From NCBI GenBank assembly GCA_013176395.1, contig JABMLP010000008.1:1302001-1366000 (forward strand): 64,000 nucleotides of DNA. The letters are read 5' to 3'. The notes below the pieces were generated by a model, which saw only the letters and a program-made list of their open reading frames with translations, was not told the DNA's origin and did not search any database. Within the stretch, counting starts at the first letter, position 1. Every line of letters begins with the position of its first letter. The position numbers were made by a program, and so were the translations under genes. Of this stretch, positions 30,807-42,875 are shown one piece after another. The DNA is from Venturia oleaginea. Lineage: Eukaryota; Ascomycota; Dothideomycetes; Venturiales; Venturiaceae.

Positions 30807-31280
30807 CTACATCGCTCCCGCGATCAACTCCCTCACCCTCTCAACCCTGCCCTCGCTGTAACCCCAAACATCCTTATCAACAAGCACCAAGCAAACCTCC
30901 ACAGCATGCGTCTCCGTATCAATCCCATTACCGATGGTCACCCCATCAAGAAGACACCGATAAGCCAAGTCAATGGCTATATCTTCCTCGCTCCATCTGT
31001 AGTATTTGTCGTGGCTGTCACGGTAGTATATAGCGAGAATGTGATTGGAAAAGCTCTTGTGCTGCTGGGTTAGGGTGTAGGCAATAGGGATTGGTGGGAG
31101 GGGTTTTTGGTAGTTTGGAGATGAGTGATTCTGAAATTGATGGGATGAAGATGGATTCTGGTAAGTTGGGTTCTGACTTCGGTTTCCGTTTCGAGATTGA
31201 TAGGCTGATTGTTGCTGTTTGGAGGGTGTCTGGTAGGCTGATACCGGGGGCGGGATGTTGTTATAAGCGTATGATGGCAT
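30807..31280 (-). CDS. Hypothetical protein (157 aa), Gln/Ser-rich N-terminus with folded C-terminus
   Basis: Single open frame from ATG 31280 (MPSYAYNNIPPPVSAYQ). The first 65 residues are Asn/Gln/Ser/Tyr-rich and disordered (QNPSSSHQFQNHSSPNYQ). The rest looks folded and alternates hydrophobic and charged residues: HKSFSNHILAIYYRDSHDKY, SEEDIAIDLAYRCLLDGVTI, HAVEVCLVLVDKDVWGYSEG, ending VRELIAGAM. No known domain is recognised, nor a signal peptide or membrane helix. Residue usage argues for real coding; a 3' exon is not required because the stop follows a plausible end. Confidence 0.5.
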   Translation of the reverse strand: MPSYAYNNIPPPVSAYQTPSKQQQSAYQSRNGNRSQNPTYQNPSSSHQFQNHSSPNYQKPLPPIPIAYTLTQQHKSFSNHILAIYYRDSHDKYYRWSEEDIAIDLAYRCLLDGVTIGNGIDTETHAVEVCLVLVDKDVWGYSEGRVERVRELIAGAM

Positions 31281-31697
31281 TCTGATCGTTGATCACTTCG
31301 GATAATATCCAGAACTGGAGGTTGGTTCAATGTTCGATGTGGGATCTGCTGACATTGATTAAGTACACATCTTCTCTCTATCGATGCCAAGAAGCAAAAC
31401 ATATGTCAACGTACCTGGTTCCTATCCGTTGATGTTTGTTGGTGGAGGGAGATGTTGTTATTGTAACTATCTTCGAAGCCAAGTTCAAAAGATGGACCAT
31501 TATATAGACCCGAAGGTCGCACCACAGATCTCGCTGGGTAAGTCGGAAGTAGCAACCGGGATGCTTTGTTGGGATAGTGAGGGCCTAAACTTCACCCTTC
31601 ACACGACCCGGCCTGTGATAGTGAAGCTGGGTTACACAGGGAAGTGAAGAGTCGATGAAGGTAGATCGGGTTGTGAACTGACTTTATGATCTGATCA

Positions 31698-32330
31698 GTG
31701 GACTGTTTCCGGAATCAGTGGCTCGATAGTATGCTTGTGGAGATCGGAAGTGACCGTCATGATCTATGCGGATCGCAATGCCGAGTGTCAGGGTGGTTGA
31801 AGGAGAGGGAGGTAACTGCTGGGCCAGTGACCTACCATTTCCAGCCTTGCGACGAGCTCAACGTCGACAAGCCATCACATTACCCCTTCGAGATCTCGAT
31901 TTCAAGGCTGTGATTTCAGATTGCCGATGATGGCCTGCTCATCTGGCCATGACAAGAGCCAATAGAAACCCATATAAAGATCCAATCTCAGGGATTATCA
32001 CCCGATACCCGCAGGGCGACGACCCGATTATCGGAGCTGTCCGAAGTGGGGGATACATTCGAATACTCCTCACTTCTGGCATTCTACTGAGGGCCGCGAG
32101 CGGTACATGTGAGTCGTTCACTCTAATAGAGCCCTAACTACATTGCAGTGAGGTTCTTGGGTACATGAATAAAATCAAAGGGCTACTTCGAAGCGATCAA
32201 ATTCCAGTCGATGTTGAAGACGAGGTTAATGATGCTATAAACAAATTCCGAGACTTATTTTACAGTACCGAAAATCAGGGACCTGGGCTTCATCTGACAG
32301 ATTTATCGATGAACGTAGTGTGAGTTGTCG
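31698..32330 (+). pseudogene. Decayed gene of unknown family with in-frame stops
   Basis: One plus-strand frame reads LKEREVTAGPVTYHFQPCDE, then EISISRL, TGA, FQIADDGLLIWP, TGA, QEPIETHIKIQSQGLSPD and SELSEVGDTFEYSSLLAFY before another TGA. After an intron-like gap ending ttgcag at 32148, a second frame reads EVLGYMNKIKGLLRSDQI and VEDEVNDAINKFRDLFYSTE. The three TGA codons could each come from CGA by C-to-T change. The family is not recognised. Open, weakly protein-like sequence also lies upstream at 31384-31647 and may be its 5' part. Confidence 0.4.
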
Positions 32331-32799
32331 CAGTGGGCTGGATTCGACCCTGTCAGTCAGACCAGAGAAATATTCATCGTTGAGTTTGAAGGTATCGAAG
32401 TAGTGATATCTGCTTCTAGCCTGCCCAGGTATCCGTAGGCATCTTTCGCGCGTGCAACATCGATATGCTATCCATCTTATCTCAGAAGGTAGTACCGCCG
32501 CAGAGATACGCGGAGCGGAGGATCAAGAGTCGTTGTTTCGGCGACTGTGGGGTCTACGCCGAGCTCATCGTTGCGTAAGAGAGCTGAAGAAGGTGAGAGA
32601 CGAGGCTTCTTGCATGTAAATTGCTAACTTCCAATCCAGGGCATAACCGCTTGCAATGTGTAGCAGAGCTAGCATGCTGTACGGCTGAGACATTGCTAGA
32701 AGTAGTATTGCTGGATGGTAATATAGTTTCTAGTAATGCTATAGCCGACATTTGGAAGAGGCAATGACAAAATGGAGCGACAGTGAGCCGAACGACAAC
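32331..32799. other. Gene-free stretch
   Basis: Short protein-like fragments only (for example IFIVEFEGIEVVISASSL near 32370), without a continuous frame. Probably flanking debris of the two pseudogenes on either side. Confidence 0.4.
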
Positions 32800-34312
32800 C
32801 TTGGAGTAATAGGTGGTATAGGGAGTAGGTGATCAAAACGGGAGTGATTCTGGAGAAGATCAGGTTCGGGATGCAGAAGACAATTGAACTTGCATCAAGA
32901 CCCGCGAGTAATGACAGACTGATGACAAAGTGGTATCTTTGGAGGAATGCAATAGCGTTCTCCAATTGGCCATCGTCGGCAACATTCTGGGGAGGACACA
33001 TGGCATAGCACTGCATAACGTGTTGTTTCGTCCAGTGCTTGCCAGCAACGTCTTCAACAACGATGGTGCTGTTGCTCCAAAGCTTTTGTACGCGCTGTAC
33101 CAATGGATGTTTGCCTCTACTACGTACGTAACAAGACCCTAGGACAGAATTGGAATTCACGTCAAAATAGGGCAGCCATAGTAAGAGACGCGGCTGTTTT
33201 TAAAGATCGACCTGGCCATTTTCAGATCTTCATTCTCTTTTGGACCACATTCGTGTACGACTCAAGTGAGAGATGGAGTTGGAGTTCGGAAGGCTGATTC
33301 AAAGAGAAAAGAGCTCTCGACTTTGCTGGAGGTACAGCCGTCCATGCCAAGGCTGGATCACGCGTGCTTGCCCATGGTGTTTTCTACACATGGGTCCCCC
33401 CGATAATTGAATCTATACTGGATTCATGTTTCACGCCGCCAGCCGTGACTATTAACACTTCGAGTGAGCACAGCAGCCATTCGACCGTAGGAACGATTGC
33501 TTGCAGCAACCGGAGTTGCTGATCCGGTCCACGCAGCCGACAGTCAGTGCCGTCCGTCCCAAGCGGGAGCTGCTGGACAAATAAATGCCGTCCTGGGTGC
33601 ATTATTTCTCTGGCTAGGTTGTTTTGGATTCGATAGCGGCGGTGCTGTTGGTGCAAATTTGCGTGCAGTATCCAAATATATGTGCACATACTCAGTTGCT
33701 TGCTCTACTGAAGTTTAATTTTGGATTTGAGCTTGGCGGCTGGTCTTATCTGGCCTGAGGGAGGTTCTAAATTGCCCACTGACGCCAATACTAGCAGACG
33801 CCGCGTTCCAAGCGGAGCCTCATCACTAAAATTCCCCATCATCAATTTTTGCAACGGTGCGATCATCGGTCGCGTAAGTATTACCCCGGCAGCTGGCTTT
33901 GTGCCTCATCAAGTCGCTCCGGAATTTGGAATTGTGGGAGTAGCAGTCTGCTTTGGCCTCATGCAGACACCTTTGAGTGAAACCATCAAAGATATGCACT
34001 ACATATTCATTGTGCATGCTATTGGAGGATTTGTTTGGCATAGTACTTACAGGATTCTTTGCTTGGGGCGATATCTCAGCCTCAGCCGCATCTAGTAGCG
34101 TTGATCGCAATGGAGGCGGCTGAGATGAACGATGGATGGCGTGTTTTTGGCGAGCCAACGCCGAAGACGAAGGGTTGTAGATATGAACGGGCAAACAATG
34201 TTTGTTCAAGATGGCGATGTCTTAAGCGATTATCTCCTGGACAATTTAGACCTACCGCCATTGATAGGGCAGAACTCGTCATGATTGACAGGAGACTAGG
34301 CTGGAAGCAATG
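32800..34312 (+). pseudogene. Decayed ammonium transporter (Mep/Amt family) gene
   Basis: Fragments follow the family's order along the plus strand but switch frame and meet stops: KWYLWRNAIAFSN (near 32925), GIALHNVLFRPV and PKLLYALYQWMFAST (33000-33125), FILFWTTFVYDSSERWSWSS then a TGA where a Trp codon is expected (33295), ALDFAGGTAVHA (33330), INAVLGALFLWLGCFGFDSG and GAVGANLRAV (33575-33670), GRVSITPAAGFVPHQVAPEF (33870-33930), DMHYIFIVHAIGGF (33990), then TGFFAWGDIS and AIDRAELV near the end. Intact proteins are 11-helix trimeric channels for ammonium uptake. At least five breaks make this non-functional. The TGG-to-TGA stop fits C:G to T:A mutation. Confidence 0.75.
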
Positions 34313-36388
34313 ATATTTTTGGAAGAGCTGCTACACTCTAGCTTAATGACTATAAGCGTGGTCTCTACACGATGATTATTACAACAGAGACGACCTGGGT
34401 GTTTTCGGGCCGAGAACCATCAGCTAAAAGCAGTGCGCAATGGCATGTTGGTTTCATTGGCTGATGCATACACAGGGAACATGATTAATTCGGCATGGTC
34501 TAGCGGGTTGGCGTCAGATCTCCAGCGCCAAATTGTGAATCCGCAACGGCTGCGGAGAACATCGTGGGCTCGAGCCACGAGTTGTGAACCTCCAACCATC
34601 GCCTCTCGCCACTCCATCCGTTATATCCTCGCGTGTAGCTTGTAGTAGATGCGCTGAAAAGGAAGTTTTTGAGGCAATATGCAGGGCCTTCCGACCCTTC
34701 TCCTTCTCTTCGTGAAGAAAACTGGACGTGAGGTGAGACTCGTGGGACCGTGAACAATGCCTGCGGTAGCACAAATCATGCCACCACAAATTGCTTGGTC
34801 CTGAATCAATTCGAGCGAATTATCTATCGGATGGCTTTGCGGCAATGACTACAGTAAAGATGGGAGATTGGAGAGGTAGAACCACGATTTACAGCCGCAC
34901 GTCAGACTACACAAAGCTATTCGGGCCAATGCATGGCCGAACAGGAGTAGGAGTTTACTTGCCTGCCATGGTAAAACTTCCAGCCGTAGGGCTCTGCGAG
35001 GCAACCATAGCGTCTTTGAGAACTGAGGGTGATACGAATGTAGGCCGGGGCTAGTGATTGGCCGAATACCACTTTATCTGCAAACCGGAACGCCCTCCAT
35101 CAGTGAGCCCCACGGATCAAGGCTGTGTCCGCGGAGAGTGAACAAGGGGGAGTGAAGCTCGCGTCCAGGAAGCCATCCTTGGACCATCAACTTCCGCAAG
35201 TCGAATAGAGCCTATCACTGAACCCGTCCATGATGCAAAATCGGCGATAAGTATCTGAAGAGTATGGCTTTCAAAGAGAGCAGAGATACAAGGACGTTTA
35301 ATTGAACACAGCAGGATGAAGTAGCCATGGATGCAGAGTCGGACAGGATATACCAGATTCAGTTGTGCTTTCGAGGCAGACTGACGATGAGTCCACTACC
35401 CGTGGCTTCCGCAGCGAGAGTTGTACGGAGTCTTGACAGGGTTGGTTATCTATGGATGCGAACCAGCATGGCCGCAAATGCAGTGGCTGAATGATTATGG
35501 ATGTGCCGCATAGTAGTAGCGTTTGCGCAAAATGCAGGAGGGCCACGGCTCAGCCAGGGTGCTCGATTGAGATGCGTCCCTGTAGTTGTGAGGCCACGAT
35601 GAGGGATAGCTCTGGGTGCACTGTCGAAGCATTGATAAATAGACGTGTGCTGGCCGAGTATCACCAACTGACTAAAGCGTGAAGATAAGGCCTACACGGG
35701 GGGAGGTGATGATGGAGATTCTTGCTCAATGTACCGGTACAAGCTTGGAAGTTTGGAGACCCCCCAGTGGGAGGGATGGCCACTGGTGGAAAGGCTATGG
35801 TGTCAGCGTCCAAGGCGTGGGCACTGAAGCGACTCGGAGTGGATGCTCATGGACTCAAGAGAGACGGGACGGGAGGGCACTTGAATGGATTGAGACGGGT
35901 GAGCAATTGAGCCATCGACAGCAATATGAAGAGCTGATCTCAAGCACTCCGCGAAGCTCAATGGATCGAATCGTGTCTTCAGTTCTTGGTGATCCTCGTT
36001 TATTGGACAAATCAAACTAGCTCCAATCGTACCCCAGTTCAGGTCTTGGACAGACTTGCACTCCCAAATCAACTCCGCTTTTCACTATCCACGGCCTCTC
36101 CACCATTTCCCCAACTCTCTGAACAGCGACCCCCCGCCAACTAAAGTACGAATACCGCCGTAGCACTGCTATCACGCGTCTCTCCCCGTACAGCCACCAT
36201 GGTGTCGGCCCTCTGAGCAGGCACACCCACTCCAACCGGTCCCTCACCACCATTCGCTTTGGATTTTATCGCGACGACACTCCAAGCCGATACTGCAGTC
36301 AGTAACTGCTCACTGCCGATACCTCTACCTATCGCTACCCTCCCCCGACTGCATCTTCCCGTCTGGACGACCACTTCTCGCCCAAGCC
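34313..36388. other. Long gene-free stretch and leader of the Mga2-like gene
   Basis: Several 60-110 codon ORFs overlap on both strands at 34420-36020, none with a domain, signal peptide or convincing residue usage. The part at 36020-36388 is C/T-rich and forms the promoter and leader of the gene at 36389. Confidence 0.5.
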
Positions 36389-39300
36389 ATGTTCACTTCA
36401 CCGCCTCAACTCGGACAGGACACAATGCCAATGAATTATTACGACGACAGCATTGAGGAGGACCCGAGCAACTTCAACAATAGCACCCTCTTCTCCGAGT
36501 TCCTGAACGACTACGACTCTCCCATGCCCCAGCATGCTCAGATCAATTTTGGTTCTCCCGCTGCTATATTCGCGAAACAAGAGCCGAGTCCCCTACCTCA
36601 GCTCCAACCACGCTCTGCCGTCTCGTCTGCCTCTCCCGAGAGCTCTTCACAGGACTCCTCGTCTGATTCATCTGGTCCGAGGAAGCGGAAAAGCCCTTCG
36701 AGCTCCTCACCCTCTGCCATGTTTGGCTACCCGACCCAAGAAGCTCGAAGCTGGATGGGCGATGATATGGACATTGACCGAAAGAGAAGGGTGAAGGTGG
36801 ACTCACCGGTTTTCAAGCAGGACGACTCCAACATGGGCATGTTGAATACGTCAATGACCGAGTCTTTTAACCTCCACAGCACTGGACACAGCCCGCCAGC
36901 CTTGGTTAACACGCCATCCACCAGCCATTGGAACGCGAGCCCATCAAGATCTCTGGCAGACCAAGAATATCACAGCATGTCTGTTCAGGCCAGGACTCCT
37001 GCTGCTTTCAGTTTTGGCAGCAACAGTCGGGATAACACTCCACCCTCTGCCATCTCCTTCGAAGGACAACACACTCCGTATCTTGCTATGAGAGAGTCTC
37101 CGGACACAGACAATATACCCTATGCTTCGCGGAATGCCTTCGGCGACATGAACTCCTTCTCTACCATGTTCCCTTCTCCGACTTTGCAATCAGCCACTGC
37201 GGGCACAATCCACCCGGGTGATATTGGGCGATCTAGATATAAGATGACCATCTCACCATTGGGCCACAAATCGCGAGTCGAGACCCAGATCCCTGTCAAG
37301 TTTACCGTGGAGCCAATGCCACCTGGTGTTAAGAAAATTCATTTGCCAACCGAGACGATCGCAAAAGCAAAATTCTTAGCGAAGGAAACTCTTAGATCCC
37401 CGGATACGCTCGAGCTCTCTGCTATGTTGGTTTGCACAAGTGCTATGGAGAAGCCAGAGAACAAAGCCCGGGCTTTGGAACTCGCTCGCGAAGGCAACCA
37501 TTTACAACATGGCAAGGAGCCACGACGCTCTTCGACCGGGGAGGTGAAGAAGAGCACAGAACCTGATCCGAATGACCCGGACTCGCCGATCAATGGCGGT
37601 CCAGTAAGGATTTGCGACAATTGTGTCTCTCGTGAACGCAAACGTGCCGGCCGCAAGAAGTCGAAGAAGCAAGAAGACGAGGAAAGGTGGTATGAGTACG
37701 AGCACGACAGAATCATCATGTTCAACACGCAGGAATATCTCGACTTCCATCCCCCAACGCCAACCAAGGATCAACAATATTACGATTCCACCAATTTCTC
37801 GCCCGAGGCTATGCAGGTTGACGCGCCCATGCGAATCGTCTGCTATTGCCGACATCAACAGGAAAAAATTGGGTTCCAGTAAGTTATTCCCTCTCCTACC
37901 AATGAATTTCAACTAATCGCGTTTCAGGGTCATATTCACGCTCAAGGATTATCAGGGTCATGTCCTCGCTCAAGAGATCACACAGTCTATTCTCATCACC
38001 GATGACCACAAAACCCACACCCAAGGCATGAGTACACCGAATGGTTTACCACTCGACAATGGTTCCCAGTACACAATATCTCAAGCGTTTGGAGATTCTA
38101 CGCCATTACAGCCTATGGGTCTGCCAGGTCGCGCATACCATTCAAGTACCAACCTGGCAGCGATGAGCGGTTCCAACTATTGGTCTAATCCTAAACCCAC
38201 AAATGCTATGGGTCAAAGTACCACAGCCTCCATGACACCGCGGAATCTCTCGAGACCTGCGTCGCCTTCTGGGCATATAGGGCCGAAGAAGAAGCGTAAG
38301 GGCTCTGGGGGCGTCCACAAACTGCCTGCAAACTTAATGATGACTCGTGCAGACCTTGAGCCAATCTCAATACCATCAGGAACCACATCTGCCACACAAG
38401 TCATGGCTTCATTGGTGTCTCCCGAGACTGCAGCTCTCCAATTCGACTCGAACGTGCATTTCGGACAGGGAGGTCAAAACTACTCCATCACCAATCCACC
38501 GACGCCCAGTGGTGTGCCATTGAATAGAGACAGCAAGCCGACAGAGAACAACAGCTACTTCTTCTCGGCGCCAAACTCAGCACACGCCAGCAGAGCAGCA
38601 AGCCCAACCTCATTCACCAGACCACAGATGGCGAACACTTTTCAAACATCGCAGACTCAAATGGCTGCACCTTCAAGTACACCCTTCTTGGGCATGCAGT
38701 ACAACGCTGAAGATCAACAACAGCCAACGCCAATTGTACTCAAGGTGAGACCTGATAAAGGTCCGCTCAGTGGTAACATCGAAGTGGTCGTCCTCGGTAA
38801 GCATTTTCATCGCAACCTTGAAGTCATGTTCGGTGACAGCAAGGCCACAACTACCACTTTCTGGAACTCGGATACATTGGTCTGCTTGCTACCACCTTGT
38901 GTCCGTGCAGGCCCAGTCCCAGTCACCTTTGTGATCTCGGGGCGTCAACATTCACCACCTTCGGTTTCGTTATCGCCAATGTTTACATACGTCGACGATT
39001 CCCAGCAACGACTGTTTGAGCTTGCTATCCAGTTGCAGTGTGCTGCTCAGATGGGCCCTGGGGTTGACCACTATGGTTATGCACAGAACATTCTTGCAAC
39101 CCATGGCTCACAAAATGGGTTCCCAGGTGGACAAGGAGCCACCTTCAATGGCAATGTCTTGTGTAGAGGCAACGCCGAGAACCTGCTCATGGCGATCATC
39201 AACAAGGTAGACCTCATCGACACCCCCTTTACGCCAAACTACGACATGCAGAGAGATAATGGTGCCAGCATGATTTCGCTCGCATGTACTCTAGGCTTTG

Positions 39301-40522
39301 ACAAGGTAGTTGCGGGACTCCTTGCCCGAGGTGCGCATCCTGACCTTGTTGATGCTGGCGGATATACACCTTTGATGTTTGCTTCCATGCATGGGCACGC
39401 TAGCATCGCACGTCGACTCGTCCTCCGAGGCGCAGATACTAGCCTGAGAAATTATCGAGGGCAAACCGCCGCCGAGCTTGCCAGCTCTCTGGAGGTACTC
39501 CAATATGTTCGTCACCGTCGCCATTACAGGTCAGCCAGTGCTGGCACACCATACTTCAGAAGCCGCGCCAACAGTGCTGCGTCAACTAGGTCAATGTGGG
39601 GCCCTCCTTCGTCTGGTGCAAGCAGTACAATGTACACCACTGAAGATGAATCGGTTGTGGACTCAGATGCCGAGGAAATGGAGACTGTTGCGCCTGTTAC
39701 ACACCATCTCCATCCTTCCAGGCGTCCTAGTGGTGTGGCCCTTCGCTCGCGACGTACCAGTGATGTCCAGCTTGTTCCAAATACTGAGGTGTTCCCGGCA
39801 AATGATTTGGTGCTACGTTATGGTGGAGCAGCCAGCTCTATTGCCATGCTATCCGCTCTCAGGGATCAATTCACGGCTCAGATCAATGCGCTGCAACAGA
39901 ATTTACCTAGCATGCAAGATCAGTTGGAACATAATTTCCCGGCGATCAGTCGTCGCATTAGTTCTCTTGTGCCAACCTTGAGACCCGCGTCACCACGTGC
40001 AGATTCTCTCACTGCGGATGCACCGCCACCATATCACGAAGCGTGTCCAGATGGCCTTGACAACGATTTCGATACAAAGCCACCTGAGCTGTTCACGACA
40101 GTGGCTGAATCTAGTCGGAATGCCTCCGTTACGACTCTTCGACCAGTCGCTCAAACCAAAGTCTTGCGGCAGAGATCTTTCACAGAGCATACCGTCACCA
40201 TTGGAAAGACGAGCCCTACCGGAGAGGAGGCTGCACGACTCCGTCGCTTGCGTGAAAAGACAGTGATCACAGCCAAGCACGATCACAATCTGTGGTTCAT
40301 ATGGGTGAGCAGAACTCGCTGAACTTCCTCTTTCCTGAACAAGTACTAATCAAGTCCTAGGTGCCACTCTTCGTCGCTTTCGTCATTTGGTGGTACTCTG
40401 GTCTTCAACTTCCCCCCGTGATGAATTGGCTGAAGAATATCAACGAGACCGTTGCCGAAACCTTCGGAAAAGCTCTTCCCGCCCTGCCATCGATTCCAAA
40501 CCGAATGCGTCTCCCTGTTTGA
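36389..40522 (+). CDS. mga2: Mga2/Spt23-like ER-membrane-tethered transcription factor (1342 aa)
   Basis: Exons 36389-37878, 37928-40304 and 40361-40522, with introns of 49 and 56 bp, join in phase to 1,342 residues. The N-terminal 280 residues are acidic and Ser-rich. Next comes the conserved block MTISPLGHKSRVETQIPVKF with PPGVKKIHLPTETIAKAKFL (from about residue 285) and RICDNCVSRERKRAGRKK (about 406). An IPT/TIG immunoglobulin-like domain lies at about 765-850 (PIVLKVRPDKGPLSGNIEVV). Ankyrin repeats lie at about 935-1015 (DAGGYTPLMFASMHGHASIA). A single C-terminal membrane segment crosses the last intron (LWFIW/VPLFVAFVIWWYSGL). In yeast such proteins sense ER membrane saturation, are clipped by the ubiquitin-proteasome system and switch on the delta-9 desaturase gene. 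The same mechanism here is inference from architecture. An alternative start lies at 36425. Confidence 0.9.
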
Positions 40523-41389
40523 TTGTCCTGATTGTCGATATTGTTCTTCAGCGCTTGTTTGCATACTCTTGCATCTGAATCTATTCCATCCGAGCGTGGC
40601 GTTCGAGGTGAATATATGCATTCGGGGCTTTCCTTGCATATCATTGGTCGATTGTTCGCACCACCTATTGTAACTACTTTCGTCAGGAAATCTCGCTTAT
40701 TTCTTTCTCTTTGGCTCTGCTTGAATTTTCTTTTCACGATGTCATGACTTGTGTATATTTGCGTCTACATTTATGCAACAAAATAGGTGCTGGTACGACG
40801 GTAGGGCGGAGGAATGGCCTGCGGGACTTGGGGGTTGAGGCGAAATGGGATGATTGGTTGGAATTGGTTCCGATGGAATTTCTGGCTGTGGATGGCGGGG
40901 TTTGGGAGGGAATGATAAAATTTTAGGAAAGCGGTTTTTCCCCAGAGAGAAATGACGATGCACCGATGTGCTGAGGTTTGGTGTAAGATGTTTTTATAGA
41001 CACAATTGCACAGGTTCTTGACCTTTTTCTTCCTTACACAAACACGAGCCAAGCATGGGCCGACATCAAAGATTAAGAATCTGACTACTCATAGGATCAA
41101 ATGACTGACTCTCGAAATTTCAATTTAGACGAAATACCACCCGTGATGTTTGCGCCCCTTCGCGACTGACAACAATGGAAATAACCCTATTGATGAACGT
41201 ATGAGTGGTTTTTGGTTAAACACTACTTGCGCCACAGCCTAGCACATATTGCTTTAGATGGAGGGACAAGCCGGGAAATATTGTAATGAGTTGTGAAAGG
41301 CTGGTGTATATATAGTCAAATTCCATTGGAACATAGCACACGGCTACCGCCAACTTGCGACACCCTGCAGCTGATATACATGTTTGGAA
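40523..41389. other. Convergent intergenic region
   Basis: 3' flanks of the Mga2-like gene (plus) and the thiolase gene (minus). The overlapping 70-110 codon ORFs here are antisense or frame shadows. No gene was seen. Confidence 0.6.
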
Positions 41390-42875
41390 TCAGAACCTCG
41401 CCTCCACCTTGTCAAGAGTATCGCTCAAAGCAAAAGTACTCTTACTAGTCTTGCTCCTCACCTTCTCAAATTGCTCTCTCGTAAACCCCTTCGCTTGTAC
41501 CGCGGGATTGTATCCCAACCCAGTCATCTTGGCAACTTCCTCCGAAGTCCTCTTCGTGGCTGTCTTCCCGTCTGCTCTCTTGAATACCGTCACCACCACG
41601 GCACCACCAAGTCCAATGTTATGTTGTAGTGCCGCTGATGTATCGGGGATCAATCTATTGTTTGCCCAGCCTCTCAGGTGCCAGACTAGTTCTGCGCATT
41701 GTGCTAGACCTGTTGCTCCTAAGGGGTGGCCCTTCGAGATGAGGCCGCCGCTGGGATTAATTACCATTTTCCCACCGTAAGTGATGTCGCCTTTGCGGAT
41801 CATTTCGTGGGCTTTTCCTATGGGGGCGAGACCGAGGGCTTCGATGGTTATCATTTCGTTTGCGCTGAAGCAGTCGTGGACTTCTGCTACTTTGATGTCG
41901 GCTGGAGACATGTTGGCTTGTTTAAACGCTTCGATGGCGGCGTATTCTGTCATGCCAAAGCCCATTAGGTCGATGGAGGATTTATCGTAGAGTGTTGTAT
42001 CATCTGTTGCCAGGCATTGACCGGCGATGAGAACTGCTTGGTCTTTGAGATGAGGCCGAGCGTCCTGGAAGGCTTGGGAGACTACTACTGCTGCTGCTCC
42101 GCCATCTGATGTCTGGTATTGCTGTTAGCAGATGATAACGAAGACTCCAGGGAGGGTGGTAACTTGCTGGACAACATTGCAATTTGGTGAGAGGCTTGAA
42201 CATCATCGGACTCTGCATAATCTGCTCATGAGTGTAAACATCACGAAACTGCGCGTAAGGATTCCGCGAAGAATGCTCATGATTCACCCTCGCAATCTCA
42301 GCAAAATCTTCCGGTTTGCTACCATATTTCTCCATATGCTCTCTTCCTGCATTGCCAAAAAGCTGGCAATTTGGTGGTGCCTTTTCGAAGCCTCGAGTCT
42401 CTGCCATCATGGCGACAGATAATTGCAACGCAGACTCTCTGTCGTTCCAAGATGTTCCTAGAGATCCAGGAGACATCTTTTCAAATCCAACAACGAGAAT
42501 ACAATCAGCGGCCCCGCTTCCGATGAGGGTTTTGGCCATTGCTAGACCTGTTGATCCGGTTGAGCAGTTGTTGTTTACATTATAAATTGGAATCTTGGTC
42601 ATGCCGAACTGTAGAAGGTTAGCAAATGCAGGATATTATGCACTCGACTTCTAGTCACTCGCTTGATAGAAAACGCGTTGTCCACATGTGGAATCGCCAT
42701 AGACATAACATGCTATTCCCTGGTCAACGTTATCGTAGCTGATCTGCGCATCGAGCATAGCCTTGACGCCAGCCTCGAAGCCTAATTCGGTATATTCTAT
42801 CTGTCCACGTGGCTTGACGAATTTTGTCATCCCTACGCCGAGGACGTAGACAGGGGCGGCGGGTTTCGGAACCAT
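41390..42875 (-). CDS. SCP2-type thiolase (sterol carrier protein x-like 3-ketoacyl-CoA thiolase, 458 aa)
   Basis: Exons 42875-42663, 42608-42168 and 42112-41390 join in phase 0 to 458 residues. Both introns (54 and 55 bp) need GC rather than GT donors. The start (MVPKPAAPVYVLGVGMTKF) is preferred over an ATG 14 codons upstream, because homologues begin just before VYVLGVGMTKF. The active-site Cys lies near residue 86 in YNVNNNCSTGSTG. EVHDCFSANE, GLISKGHPLGATG with the catalytic His, and HNIGLGGAVVVTVF follow, as in the SCPx thiolase domain. Such enzymes cleave 3-ketoacyl-CoA of branched or bulky acids, usually in peroxisomes. The C-terminal ARF is a weak match to a peroxisomal signal. No fused SCP2 lipid-binding domain follows. 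Confidence 0.9.
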
